Shown here: positions 9,400 through 21,509 of the stretch, one piece after another
Layout: every line of letters starts with the position of its first letter
Position numbering within the stretch: the first letter of the stretch is position 1
Assembly (NCBI GenBank): GCA_963277665.1
Contig: OY728122.1
Location: 2,120,544,024 to 2,120,608,023 of the forward strand
Length of the DNA: 64,000 bases
Source of the DNA: Viscum album
Taxonomy: Eukaryota > Streptophyta > Magnoliopsida > Santalales > Viscaceae
Reading direction: 5' to 3'
Translations under genes and position numbers: made by a program
The notes under the pieces: generated by a model
What the model was told of the DNA's origin: nothing
The model's input: only the letters and a program-made list of their open reading frames with translations
Databases searched by the model: none

Positions 9400-12075
9400 G
9401 GTTTTTGATACTTTGGGATGTGTAGGATTCTGATGCATCTCAATCTGATACACAGTGTGACCGATATGACTCCATGTTCTTCTTTTTATTTAAAATCGAC
9501 ATTGATTTTAGTAAAAAAGAAAACTAACATACTCAAAATGGTGAAAACATAATTTTAATATTTTGATACTTTAAGAAAATGATCAATAAGTCATTTTTGA
9601 CATGTAGGAATTAGCCGAACCTCAATCTGATACATGTTGTGCCTAATATGACCCAAAGTGTCCATTATGAGTCTAAAATTGATTTTTTCAAATAGTTTCA
9701 CTCATTGAAAAAAAATACACTCATATTTTCTTGATAATTTAGGAAATCGATTTGAAAATCATTTTCATTATGTAGGAATTGGTCTCATGTCAAACTGATA
9801 CATGATATGACCTATATGAGTCAAAGTGTGTGATTCCAGTTTAAAATGACATTTTAGTAAAAAGACAAGATAAGTTATAAAAAATAATTAAAACACATTA
9901 TTATTGTTTTGATACGTTATAAAAATGATACATATATCATTCAGGATGTTTTGGAGTCAACCTCCCCTCAATCTGACAAACGGTGTGACCGATATGACTC
10001 CAAGTGCTTCTTTTTATTTAAAAATCCCATTAATTTTAGTAAATAGGACAACTGACATACTCAAAATAGAGAAAAAAATATTCCAATTGTTTTAATACTT
10101 TAGTAAAATGATAAATATGTCATTTTTTAGGTGTTAGGATCATCCAAAACTCAATCTGATACACGGTGTTACTAATATGACTCCAAGTGCGTCTTTTTTT
10201 ATTTAAAATAGACATCGATTTTAGTAAAAACGACAACTGAACTACTCAAAACTGAGAAAATGAATTCAGTTTGCTTTGGTACTTTAGAGAAAAAATCCAT
10301 AATTCATTTTTGAGGTTTAGGAATCATCCTCCCCTCAATATGATACATGGTGTTCCTGGTATGACTCAATGTGTCTATTATGAGTTTAAAATTGATAGTT
10401 TAGTTGAAAAAGTTCCACTCATAGAAAATGGAGTAAACACACTCATATTTTCATTATAATTTAGGGAATAGATTTATAATTCTTTTTTGATGTGTAGAAA
10501 TCAGCCTCATGTAAATCTGATTCACATTATGATCAGTATGGGTCAAAGTTCATGTTTCAAGTTTAAATTGACATTTTTGTAAAAAAGTAAAGTGACGTAC
10601 TAAAAATTGAGTAAACACAATTATATTGTTTTGATAGATTAGAAAAATGTTCCATTAGTGATTTGGGATATTTATTAATCACCCAATCCTCAATGTGACA
10701 CATGGTGTGACTAGTATGACTCCAAGTTAATCTTTTTATTCAAAATTGACATCAATTTTATTAAAAGGGACAACTGACCTACTCAAAATAGTGAAAAAAC
10801 ATTTAGATTGTTTCTAAATTTTTTCAAAGATCTATATGTTATTTTTGAAGTGCAGGAATCAACCTCACCTCAATCTAATACACTATGTTCCAGATATGAC
10901 TCAGTGTCTCCGTTATTAATTTAAATTTTACATTTTAGTTCAAAAAGTCCCACTCAATGAAAACTAAGAAAACACACTAGGATTGTATTGATAATTTTGT
11001 AAAAATATTTTTAAGATATTTTTGATGTGTAAGAATAATTATCACATTAAACTGACACATTTTGTGTTATGTATGAGTCAAAGTGTGTGTTTCCAGTTTA
11101 AAATGACATTTTAGTAAAAATACATTTTAGTAAAAAGAAAAACAGTGTACTAAAAAATGATCAAATAGATTTAGATTGTTTTGATACATTAGGAAAATGA
11201 TCCATATGTCATTTTATATGTATATAAATTAGCCTCACCGTAATCTGATGCACGGTGTGACCTTTATGACTCAAAGTGCGCCTTTTTATTTTAAATTGAT
11301 ATTAATTTTATTAAAAAGGATAATTAACCTACTCAAAACTGAGAAATCGCATTTAGATTGTTTTGATACATTTAGAAAATGATCTATAAGTCATTTTTAA
11401 TGTATAGTAATCAACCAAACCTCAATCTGATACACAATGTTCCTGATAGGACTCAATGTGCCTGTTATCAGTTTTAAATTGACATTTTAGTACAAAGTTT
11501 CACTTACTAAAAACTAAGGAAATGTGATTTTATTATCTGAATAATTTAAAAAAATGTTTCATAAGACAATTTTGATGTATAGGAATTAGTATGATGTCAA
11601 ACAGACACACGATGTGACCTGTATGAGTTAAAGTGCGTGTTTCCTGTTTAAAAGGACATTTTTGTAAAAGTGATAAGCGACACACTCAAAACCATGTAAA
11701 AACATTCATATTAACTTGATACTTTTGGATAATGATTCATAAATCATTTATGATGTGTAGAAATCATCCTCACATAAATATGATGCACGGTGTGACTAGT
11801 ATGACTCCAAGTGCGTCTTTTCAATAAATAAATGTTATTTTAGTTTAAAACACCCATCATGTCACCAAAACCAAGAAAATGAGCCTAGATTGTTTTCTCA
11901 TCATTCTATATTCTATTATGTAACTAATTTAATTATAATATTTATCTTATAATTATTTATTTAATTTTCATAGATATAATTCTTGAAGATGAACAAGAAA
12001 TGATGTGACATTCAAGAATCAACAACAACTCAACCTGATATACAATTTTCCTGGTATGAATCAAAGATTAGTTTA
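9400..12075 (+). repeat. Satellite-like array of ~180-bp monomers with three-type higher-order repeat
   Basis: A block like CTCAATCTGATACACGGTG-TGACC.ATATGACTC recurs at 9444, 9626, 9794, 9972, 10155, 10339, 10516, 10694, 10874, 11050, 11244, 11426, 11600 and 11779, with a displaced copy at 12034. Spacing is 168-194, mean about 180. Three monomer types can be told apart by what follows the block. Type A has CTCCAAGTGCGTCTTTTTAT. Type B has TTCCTG.TATGACTC then a CCACTCA segment. Type C has TATGAGTCAAAGTGTGTGTT. Order is A B C A A B C A B C A B C A(B). The array lies in the 3' subterminal part of CACTA element C, where such elements carry transposase-binding repeats. Confidence 0.8.
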
Positions 12076-12369
12076 AAATTAACACATTTTGTTATTTTAT
12101 TTCTTTATAGTATTACTAGTATAATAATTGTTTTAATATACAAGTGTATTTTTCTTTATCATGGGTTAGGATCAAAAGATAAAGGAATATTGATGTTTTT
12201 GAATGTATGTAGTAATTTATACTTACGTAATTGTATAATACAATGTTTTAAATTTTTTTATTAGTTTTTTTCCTATTATTTGTATTGTGAATTTTATTGC
12301 ATTTAAATTAAGTATTGGTACTTTATTTTTATGATTTTGTGTTGTTTTTGTGGTGTGGTGTACTGTTAC

Positions 12370-12513
12370 AACACACTGCTATAAGCACCGTTATTGATGC
12401 TTTTAAAAGTGCCGATAAAAGACCGGGGCTTTAATTCTCGCTCTGCGGGTCAGCACTTCTCTAGTACTGATAAAGGCCATTTTTAGATACATTGAAGGAA
12501 ATTTTTTTGTTGG
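12370..12513 (+). mobile_element. CACTA 3' terminal region with degenerate TIR
   Basis: The stretch TTTTAAAAGTGCCGATAAAA, then CTGCGGGTCAGCACTT and ACTGATAAAGGCCATTTTTA, and the end TTTTTTGTTGGGA have the arrangement of plant CACTA 3' ends, whose last bases are normally a TTTCTTGTAGTG-like TIR. The inverted GCACTT/AAGTGC-type subterminal repeats are partly kept. The TIR is decayed, so the exact last base is uncertain by a few nucleotides. Confidence 0.65.
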
Positions 12514-14440
12514 GATTTATTATATAATTTTCATTCAATAATGATAATGTAATACATACATTCTTTTTATAATGATCATTGAAAAATGGAAATGTTTTTT
12601 ATGAGTATGTATGTCCTACCAGCTCCATGATAATAACATAGTTCATTTTTTCAAACTATAATTCGTGATTTTCATTAGAATTATAATTTTTTTATTTAGA
12701 TGATAATTATTTCATGATTATTATTCTATAGATGATATAATAATAACCTCTTTCACCTCTTTTAACCTACAGAAATCCTTTGGTAATAATGAATTGACTA
12801 TCCTCTAAACACCTAATGTGGACTTAACAGATTAAGTAATTAAATATGCTATGATGATAAATTATATAAATGGTTTAAGGATAAGTTATTAAAAAAATAA
12901 ATTTTCTTATGAAATCAAATATTTGATAATAGTTTATTATACAAGAGTTAAATTACATACATGGAATTTTTGGACTCAAGGTAAGAGATTTCATCACAAT
13001 TTTATTTCATTGAGGAATATTTTATTGTAATGAACCTAATATATTTTATATGGTGTATATAGTACCACTTTTCAGTTTATATCTTGAATATTTCATATTT
13101 CATGGTATTTTAGGTCTCAATTTAAATCACTTCATTATAGGGCATTTGACTTGAAAAGTCCCATGTTTTAAAAGAAATCATACCTCACATTCCTTACCTT
13201 GGTCTATAACTCTTTTCATTAACATTATTATGACATGATTATGTTTGAATGGATAACTAATTTCTAATCTTATTTATTTCCATTGTTTTTTTGGATTTTA
13301 ATTTGATACACATAATCAATCAATTTATTAATTCGCTATTCAATGACATTATGTTTATGAGGGTTATTCATATACAATTCTCTTTCTATGGGACATATAT
13401 TTTTGATTTCACATATATTATTTTATGAGGTGTATATACTTCTATTTTTCAGTAATATATCATGAATATCCTTATCTTAATGATATTTAATGTTTTATTT
13501 GACATTATTCTACCATGGTCTTCTGATTAAAATGTCAATAAAGTTGCAAAGACTTTATGCTGCAATATCTTTTCGTTTTTGGATTGTTTATGTTCATGGT
13601 TCATTCATTGGAAATCATAAAGATCATAATTTCATGAGCAACATAAATTTTGTTCACCTATAGTTATGAATTTTGTTGAATTTTTTTATTTCCATTTACT
13701 CTCTTATTTATTAATGAAACAACACAAAAGTAAATGGTAAGTGATACTGATATTGTATCTTTATTTTTTGTTGGTAATATTTCTCTTCTATACCCATGTT
13801 TTTTAAAATATTTTGAATTTTTTTCTAAATATTATTGATATAATAATTCTATTTTAAAAGATATTTTAAGTTAATTTAAAATATTTTAAAAATGAAATTT
13901 CCTAACATTTTTACAAATGGGCCACTTTAAATTAGTATTACAAAAGTATTGAAAAATAATATTAATTTTCGATATCTAAAACATGAATGGGTTTTACCAT
14001 CATTATTACATTTATTTTATTTTATGTTTATTTTATAATTTCCTTTGTTATTTTAAATTAAGCGGTTTTTGAAAATATTATTAATCTTTTTTGTTTTTAA
14101 TAGTGATTTTCAATGCGAACATGATATTTTCTTAGAGAATGTTTTAATGATATTTTATTCGTATTTGAATTAATAAATGTCAAAAACCCTTTATGTTAAA
14201 TATTCTACCAAGGTGATTTTTGGAATTCATAAAATCATCATTTTTTACTCTGGATGGAATATAATTGATTCTTAAGGATTTTCACATAATCCATTTCAAT
14301 CATTTGGTTTATCATGTTGTGAAATTAAAAATGTATTTTTCAATGATTTTTATAATGATATGAGATCTATAGGAATTTATTTCAGGATATAGTCCTTATA
14401 AATTCTTTATGAATGGTTAATCCCCAATATATGTCATGAG
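12514..14440. other. AT-rich intergenic DNA, no gene found
   Basis: No ORF of interest, no LTR terminus and no RNA gene was seen. Two imperfect copies of a segment (GGTGTATATA, then TTTTCAG, then ATATCaTGAATAT) lie near 13050-13110 and 13430-13470, hinting at a weak ~380-bp duplication. It is probably old transposon debris beyond recognition. Confidence 0.5.
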
Positions 14441-14701
14441 TGTAAAGACCCTGACCCATGTAACTTGGAGTTGGTGCCTTACATTATTAAATTGGAATAG
14501 ATATAAAGAATTTAATCTAGATGGACTGATTAGATTAGTAGTTTTTGAGAATTAGATACATACATGAATCCCATTTTACTTTGGGAAAAGAAAATAAATC
14601 ATAATAAATAACCAATAGAAATGAACTGCATCCTTGAAAACTCATTTCAAATATTTCTTCATTATATCTAGGGGAATGTAATAAAAAATAAGGGTGATTT
14701 T
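14441..14701 (-). repeat. Element S, left part: short TG..CA remnant split by element D
   Basis: It begins TGTAAAGACCCT at 14441. Its counterpart inverted end AGGGTCTTACA lies at 52054-52064, just past the right edge of element D. Read on the minus strand, the two parts make a ~290-bp sequence with TGTAAGACCC and GGGTCTTTACA ends, like a solo LTR or small non-autonomous element. The bases flanking it are atgag (14436-14440) and aagag (52065-52069), a TSD with one mismatch. Confidence 0.4.
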
Positions 14702-17324
14702 TATAATGTCCCAAACCCAAGAAGCCACCAGAACAGTGTTAAACAGAAAGGGTGTTGCTACCTTAGGCGCACCTCCCCAAATGCCAAAGGATGCCGACTA
14801 GCAGCGAGGGTTTGATTGATATAGTGGGGAGGAAATACGCTCTCAGAGGATAATAATGGTACTGGTCTGAGAAATATTATATAACATGAAGAAGTAATAA
14901 AAGACTCAACAGACTTGAACTAGACCCATAGAGCGGAAGCACAATCAATAGCAGATAAACACAGAAGAAAAGTAGAAACAACAGTAACTGAAGGTAAACA
15001 CAATACCATTCTGAAACCACTTGTAACAACTACTAGAACAGAAAATTCATGCATCATTAGAAAGTTAAGATGTAAAGGGTATCCAATGAATGACCAACAG
15101 TATCTATAATAAACAAAAAAACATGCTGATATAGGAAATAAATAAAAAAATGTAAACTCCATCTAGGAATGACCTCAAGGTCCATACCATATCCATGCAG
15201 CAGTTAATACAATCCAGCTCTGGAAGCTAATATCCTTCCTACACATAAATCCATAAAGTCTACATGTGTCCCGTAGGGCCTATGTAGGGTGTGTGATGAA
15301 TCTCAGTAGGATACCACAAAATGGTTCGTACCTAATATAAGTGTTTAATCATGCATGCATTTATAAGGAAAATAGTAATCATTATGCTACAAAAATAAAC
15401 ATAAACTCCACTGGTGTTCAGTAGCCACCATGGATTTTCACCTGATTTGGATAGCGCCAGAATCTCTATCATATAACCCAGCACCGTGTGCCTCCTACCC
15501 CTCGTGTCTCAATTAATTATGTCCTAAAGGCACACCCAAACAATAATAACCCTATTCGAAAGCCCACACATTCCCATGGCACAACAACTGGATGAGAACC
15601 GATGCTTGTCCTCAAATAGGAACCATAGGGACAGTGATGTGTGCCTTCAAATTAGTAACTAGAGGGATAGCGATGTCTGCCCTTAAATTAGTAATCGGAG
15701 GGACATCGGTGTCTTCCCTTAAATAATGGGGATCCTCTGACCCAAACCCGATAGCCTCAATGCTATCCCTTAAAGGCTCCTCATCTTCCACGTGACTTCC
15801 TATCGCAAGCACCCCCAAACCAATTTTACCTAACTATATCTATTGGCAGCCTCTACCAAACGAGTGGTCAAAACCACCTCATTACGGATTCTACCTATGT
15901 TCACACTACTCAAAGGTCTGGGTGAGTGGTAATCACCAAAATAAGTTCCCAATCCACAACATCTCTGACACCTCATGTCCCTATGACCATGTCGCTCAAG
16001 TCTGATGGCCTCGCTATCCAAGTAACCTGGGCCATTCCCAACCTGATAGTTACACTGCCTCAAGCCGATGTCCATGAAGCCCAATATCGCAGTCAGAACC
16101 ACCTAATGTAATCTGGGCCAAGCCCAACCTGTGATCAACATCACTCAACAATACCCCGGACATTCCTAACACAACCCGAATGTTACAACATATGCAATGT
16201 CACACATCACAATTATATAATAAAAAGAAATACATCAAACAGGAAAAAAACTAAACTATTGAATTACACTAGCCATGTGTTGTCCCATACCAGCATTGAG
16301 CTCTTGATATCCTCTAAAAAACTTAATCATTCTTAACAATTAAAACTCAGTAGTTTAATTCACAAAAATTCAATTATAAACATTTTGGAACCCCTGACCA
16401 AAATGCCCCAAATGAGTAGTTTCCTCTAACCTAGCCTCACTCATGCATAATAGGATAAGGGAATACCCAACAACATCCCACAATGCATACGTCCATTTCA
16501 ATATAATTAAACAAGGGTATCACTCAATACCCAATGACGTGCTAAAAATCTGCAACCCCTAAATGACCATGAAAACAAGAATAAAGGTATGTACCACCTA
16601 CCAGAGACTCATATTTGTAGGAACGTCCGATAATGATCTCTAATTCAAAGCTGATATTCATAGATTTAAATTTCCGTCAAATCCTAGCAATTCTGCTCGG
16701 ATGGAAACAACGGTCTATGCGGCAAATAACTAGAATGAAAGAGGGTGAACGGGTTTAGTCATCCCGATGTGATCCCATAGCCACCGAAAGATTGAATAAA
16801 TGAAATCAGATGATGATTCATTGGTAAGGTATGTTCTTAGGGATTTTGTAATGGAGCTGTTCCAAAATTGGGGAAGAAGAAGATGTCTTCTGAAATTAGA
16901 TGTGACACCCTCCCATATAAATGAATAAAAATAAAAGTACACAATGTGTATGAAGGGACACATGCCTTGTAGTAGCCTTGTCCATACTCCGACTTAAGTA
17001 GAGGTAACCACACGACTTGGACGCACCACATGGGTCAACACAAGGCTAATATTTAGCCGGTACACGGAAGGAAGATACACATCGTGTCAAGTAACACTAC
17101 ACACCATGTAGTAGGAAATTATTACACCGTCACCACACAACATGTACTTGGTTAGAAAAAGGATTGTAAATGCCTAACCCACACAAGGCGTGTAATTTTG
17201 AGTACATGGCGTATAATCTGTAAATTTCTAGAACTTTCCAAATATTCCTAGTTTTCTCAGAAACAAGTCAAAAATTCAAACAGGGTCAGGATTTTGATCC
17301 GTTCCAAAAACCCAGGTTCGTACA
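14702..17324 (-). repeat. Element D 3' LTR (~2.62 kb)
   Basis: On the minus strand it starts TGTACGAACCTGGG (17324) and ends ...GGGTTTGGGACATTATA (14702). The end is decayed from the TTACA form kept in the 5' copy. It pairs along its length with 49410-52036. It contains a minisatellite (about 15605-15735), a CTCAGTAGG/GGGTGTG stem-loop relic at 15288-15310, and a donor-like GGTAGGTGG near 16600. ORFs inside it are accidental or minisatellite-derived. Confidence 0.8.
15605..15735 (-). repeat. ~40-bp minisatellite in element D LTR
   Basis: About four units of the form AAATTAGTAA....AGGGA.A.CGATGTCTGCCCTT follow each other. The matching stretch in the other LTR, 50310-50450, holds the same repeats with different decay. 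Confidence 0.65.
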
Positions 17325-17337
17325 ATCTCCCAACCTT
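17325..17337 (-). other. Element D polypurine tract
   Basis: On the minus strand AAGGTTGGGAGAT precedes the LTR start TGTACGAACC. Confidence 0.6.
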
Positions 17338-17949
17338 AACATATCTTATCCCCGATCTATTAAACAAAACCCGGAGACGTACCAAACATACCGACCCACA
17401 AGGGGCTCCCCACATTAGGAACTGCCTAACTTGGTCTCAAACCAACCAAAACTCAAATCAACAAATTTATAAGGATCTATTTCCTGGACCCATAGTCCTC
17501 CCAGGACGCATCATCACCACTGCACCTCATCGGTGCTCCCATGTGATTTCTAACACACAATTGTATCCCACACCTCCTGGTGTATGCCTCCATGAGGTCC
17601 TGCATCCCATGTATGCTCAAAGATAAACCTGGTTTCATGTACCTCCACTTACCCACATTCTCAAAGCCGCGAGGCCTTTAGCACCTCAAATAACATGCAT
17701 CCTCGATGCCTTGATACCCACATAACCTCAATTAAACTACATCCTTGATTCTCTTGATTCCATGCATCTCATACATATAAATAAATATATCACACACTCA
17801 AAATGGTTCCAAAACCCCTGACCATTGTCTAGTCAGTCCAACTAAATATTGTGCACCTCGTGCACTCAAGCTAGATATTCCTTAAGAGGTCATGCCAAAA
17901 GAAAACATGAAAAATCACAGCCACGCCCGCGACGTACCTATGACCTTCA
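17338..17949 (-). other. Element D 3' internal remnant without recognisable coding
   Basis: No pol motif (DSG, FVDD, HHCC, DDE or chromodomain) is seen in any frame between the gag end and the PPT. This is where 3-4 kb of pol would be expected. It could be a short non-coding 3' region typical of non-autonomous elements. Confidence 0.5.
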
Positions 17950-18602
17950 TCAGCTCACTAGCCTGCTCAGTCTCTGGCAGCTCCACGGCATGCCCCTGGC
18001 CTGATGTACGACTTCTTGATGCCTGACCTCTCTGTGGTGATGCTCTAGTCACCATCCACTGACCACTCAGCTAGGTCCCTCTATATCTGCCATGTCCTCC
18101 ACTTGTAGTTAAACCTCAGTTACTGTGTAGACAACACAGTCTATCCTGGTCCTTGCCTATTGGATATCTGAGAAGGATTCATACAGAAACTCTCAAGATG
18201 CCCGACCTGTCCACATGCCCAACACTCCATTGGAGTCCTATCACAATGAGTCCGAACATTCCTTGGTTTTCCACACTGAAATAAAACCATTGACTAACTG
18301 CTACAAGGTGGTCAAGCTATGTACATGGCCTGAATTCCCTACTGGAACTCATCCTAACCTCGTTTCCTGCTATCTGAACCATCACCTAAATCCATTTTCC
18401 AACCAAAGTGAGACCTCTATTTCTCATTTACCTTTGCTATGAGCACCTGATTCACCACCTCTAATAAAAAAACCAGCATGAAGATATTTACCTTGATCCA
18501 AATGGCATTTCGTAATCCATCCTTGAAGAGCCTCACTCTTTCCGAGTCATCACTTACCATACCAGGTGCAAAGTGAGACAGATCAGTGAAAGTTACTACA
18601 TA
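17950..18602 (-). pseudogene. gag: Element D gag, C-terminal part with CCHC knuckle
   Basis: Just inside the border with element E the minus strand encodes DYVVTFTDLSHFAPGMVSDD, followed by SERVRLFKDGLR. This is the second half of a plant Ty3/gypsy gag capsid domain (F..L..FAP....E..R...F..GLR). About 220 nt further on is a good CCHC knuckle (CWACGQVGHLESFC, 18225-18184), preceded by a degenerate one at 18276-18244. The N-terminal half of the same domain lies 29.4 kb away at 48001-48420; element E sits between. Stops appear after the knuckle. Capsid plus knuckle packages element RNA; here both are decayed. Confidence 0.8.
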
Positions 18603-18607
18603 GTCCA
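18603..18607. repeat. TSD of element E, left copy (gtcca)
   Basis: gtcca precedes TGTCACGACC at 18608 and recurs at 48000-48004 right after the other LTR end (GCCATTACA). It lies in the gag codons of element D. Confidence 0.9.
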
Positions 18608-18994
18608 TGTCACGACCCCCTCCCCACAAAGTGTATCCCTCCTGGACCAGCAATGTGAAAAGGGAGATAATGACCCCTGAGTCCCGCCTCCAGTAGGCCC
18701 CGAGTTGGTGACTAGCACCGAGGGTAGAGTAAACACACAAATGGGAGGCATTACCCTCTAAGAGAACACATGCGGAAGAGAGAGATAATATAGACACCAA
18801 CCAACTCAAAATAAGAACTGAAATAGAAAATAACCCATGTACATATATGAAATTCCATGAAAACGTACAACAACTGAAAGGGAAAACTACAAGTACCCAA
18901 AAGAAAGTAAAACGACAGCGACCGCAAGCCCGAACAGCTCCTCCAACCACAAGCTAGTAGTAACCAGCTTGATCTCCAACCTTCTCCAAGTGAA

Positions 18995-21107
18995 CTAAAA
19001 AACAGTTTATATATACGTAGGGTGAGTATAACTGTATACTCAGTAGGATCCTCCCCTAATCCTCTCGTTCAAAAGTAAAGAAAGCATGCTAAAGCATAGT
19101 GAACAACAGTGAAACTAACTCGTCACCTAACAGGTATACTATGTTCCCAACCTCACCCTGGATACTCTCACCAAGTAATGCATACAAGAGTATATCATAT
19201 AGTAAAGAATATCAAGGGTACCCCGCTACTACTTCCCCACTAGTTTTCCGCTTTGCCCCAATGACATATGTCCTGTGCATCTCTCTCCAAAGGCTTGCCC
19301 GTATAAACTTTGGCTATGCTCCACAATCTGCACCACGTGCATCACAAAGGATTGCTCGCAGACACCTGGGATAAGAACCACACCATCCTCACAACCAAAA
19401 GTAACCATGTAGTTTCCGGGAGCCACCAGAGCTCGCATAACGTGTATCATTCGTCGGGTATTATACCTCAATCCATTATAGCTGATACATCGAGTAAGGA
19501 TCCTCAAGCCATCACAACCCATACACGTTACACCTATAGTAGTCCATAGGACACCATATCTAGAATATATGTGTGTGAAATAACCACAAGCCATTACAGC
19601 CCTCTACACACATATACGGGGAAACTAACTGCTTTTCTAGTGGCACTAGTATCTACCAAGAGAAGAGAGCGGGGCTAAAGGGGGTAGTCAGCCATTCATC
19701 TTCCCACCAAAATGTTGGGGAAAACACCCCCCAAGGCTCAGAATCCCTGGGGTGTTAGTTTACCTTACTGATAGGGTGTAGTAGCGTATAGAAACACAAA
19801 AAGTACAGAATATACTATAACTCACAACCACACTATGGGCATAACCTAGTATTAGTTTCAACTACAGCTAACATCTCTCAGACTCCGGGCTGCTATTTCT
19901 AAGACTAAGTATCCTATAAGCACACAACCAATTAAAGAAATTCATTAAATTACTTCATCCCCTTTTTTCCATCAATTCCACTTTACGTTAATTAATTCTT
20001 TACACATTAATTAACCAAGAACAATTCCACATTAAGTTCCATTAACAGCACATCCAGAAACCACTGTCCCTTCAAAAGTTCTCAACCTCATCATAAAGTT
20101 TCATCAAACTCCAACCCCATGGGTTAACATCATTAATTAAAACATTCGTTACAGAATTAATTTCCCATATTCCCAGGCATTCTAGAAAAGCAACCTATGA
20201 TACTAAACACAAGGGGCTTAACACGGTGAGTAGAAGTACTACCCATCAAGTCTTTTTCGCCTATAGCAAGAGCGTAGACCCATTCTCCCTTGAGAGGCTA
20301 AACACGGAAAGCAGGTGTCATAACCCGCGTGTCTTCACCTCCTTCTGAAGAAGGGTAAGCAAGACCAGCTTCCTTGAATAGTGGGGAAAAGTAAAGCAGA
20401 TAAACAACCAAACAAAGCACCAAGAATCCAACAACCACATCCATCCCATTCCATCATCCCTAGTGTCCTCCCCATCACTGACATGCATAAACTGATGCAT
20501 CTCGCCACTCTAGGCGTCATCCGCTGCCACAACCACAAGGCCTCCCTACCTCCACATATCACAACACCCCTCCAGGGTTACATCACAACACAAGGTATCA
20601 CAACACCCCTCCAGGGTCACAACACAGCACAAGAAGCAGGAAAAAAAATATCACAAAAAATTGGGATCTTGGCCCTTTAACAAGGCATCCAACCTTAAAA
20701 CAACAAGCACCAACAGATTTCAGGTTTACCAACCAACTAAGTTAATCACGTACATCAGCATCAATTTGATTAACATCAATTTGGAACAACATCCACAACA
20801 ACAAGAACTAGATTCATTTACATGCCTCTTTATCTTTATCCAATTAATTATCAATTAATTACGGCTTTACGTTCTTTATAAATTTTCATCAAGAACAACA
20901 TGCTAACAAGAAAGGAATATATATCACACTATCTAGAAAATCAAGAGGCGAACCATTATCATGGTACAAAGAAAAAACATACGATAACCAATTCTTTTAA
21001 TCCACTTAAAGTATTTAATTAGGTCAATTCCATTGTGATCCAAAGGACTAAATCATGATAACTCTACGATTGCACATAAAAAATTATAGAATCCACGAAT
21101 CCCCTAC
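18995..21107 (-). other. Candidate intron inside element E LTR leader
   Basis: On the minus strand there is a donor GAG|GTAGGGG at 21107. The stem TGAGTATA-loop-TATACTCA ends in CTCACCC (19045-19021), and the acceptor CTGTTTTTTAG follows at 18995; the 5' LTR copy has the better CTGTTTTTCAG at 27285. Length is about 2.1 kb. A second good donor, CTCGAG|GTATGTG, lies near 21342. The call is inferred only from signals shared with the other LTR families. Confidence 0.35.
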
Positions 21108-21509
21108 CTCAAAGGTTTTTGAGGGAAACCACAAAGGTCAAAGAACGCCCAAGAAGACTAGGCCGATTCACCAAGGATACTCCATAGATCTCTTCTCCAA
21201 ACACAACCAAGACCAAATCTCATCACAAATGTCATCCACACACTTAGATCTACGCATAACGGGCATAGATCCAGGATCCCGAGAGAAGAGGAGGAGTAGA
21301 TCTATGTAGATCTAAGAAACCAGACAAAAGGATCACATACCTCGAGAAACCAGCTTCGATTCATGAAGAGGAGCCTCCAGATCACCTCCAAAATGCTTGG
21401 GAGAGGTTCGTCTACCTCCAAGGAAATGTAATCCCTAGTTATGGCCTATTAGGGGCTTAAACGAGGTGATTAAAGGCAAAACGAGTTAGATCCGCAATTT
21501 TAGGATCTA

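Larger units (their letters stand above)
7306..12513 (+). mobile_element. Element C: 3' half of a CACTA (En/Spm) DNA transposon
   Basis: Three signals support one element: a transposase C-terminal fragment at its left, a long block of subterminal repeats, and a recognisable CACTA 3' terminal region at 12370-12513. The left half is missing or interrupted by copia element B. CACTA elements move by cut and paste and carry repeated subterminal protein-binding sites, which fits the repeat blocks seen here. No 3-bp TSD or 5' terminus could be checked. Confidence 0.65.

Noticed and set aside
9400..12075. CRISPR-like regular array
   Set aside because: The whole ~180-bp unit is repeated with no unique spacers; the context is a plant CACTA transposon.
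12950..13720. Possible gene with donor-like GGTAAGAG at ~12980
   Set aside because: No reading frame of useful length and no acceptor or protein similarity; AT-rich DNA gives such sites often.
14697..14701. TSD for element D (atttt versus agttc at 52037-52041)
   Set aside because: Only three of five bases agree, and the left LTR end is decayed, so it is not claimed.
18417..18950. 177-codon minus-strand ORF
   Set aside because: It spans the border of element E's 3' LTR and the D gag; only the last third is real gag. The LTR part is a hydrophobic chance frame, repeated in the other LTR at 27001-27240.
19006..19018. TATATATAAAC as the element E promoter
   Set aside because: It sits between the stem-loop and the acceptor, late in the LTR, and changes to TATATTTAAAC in the other copy. 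It more likely is part of the AT-rich acceptor context.
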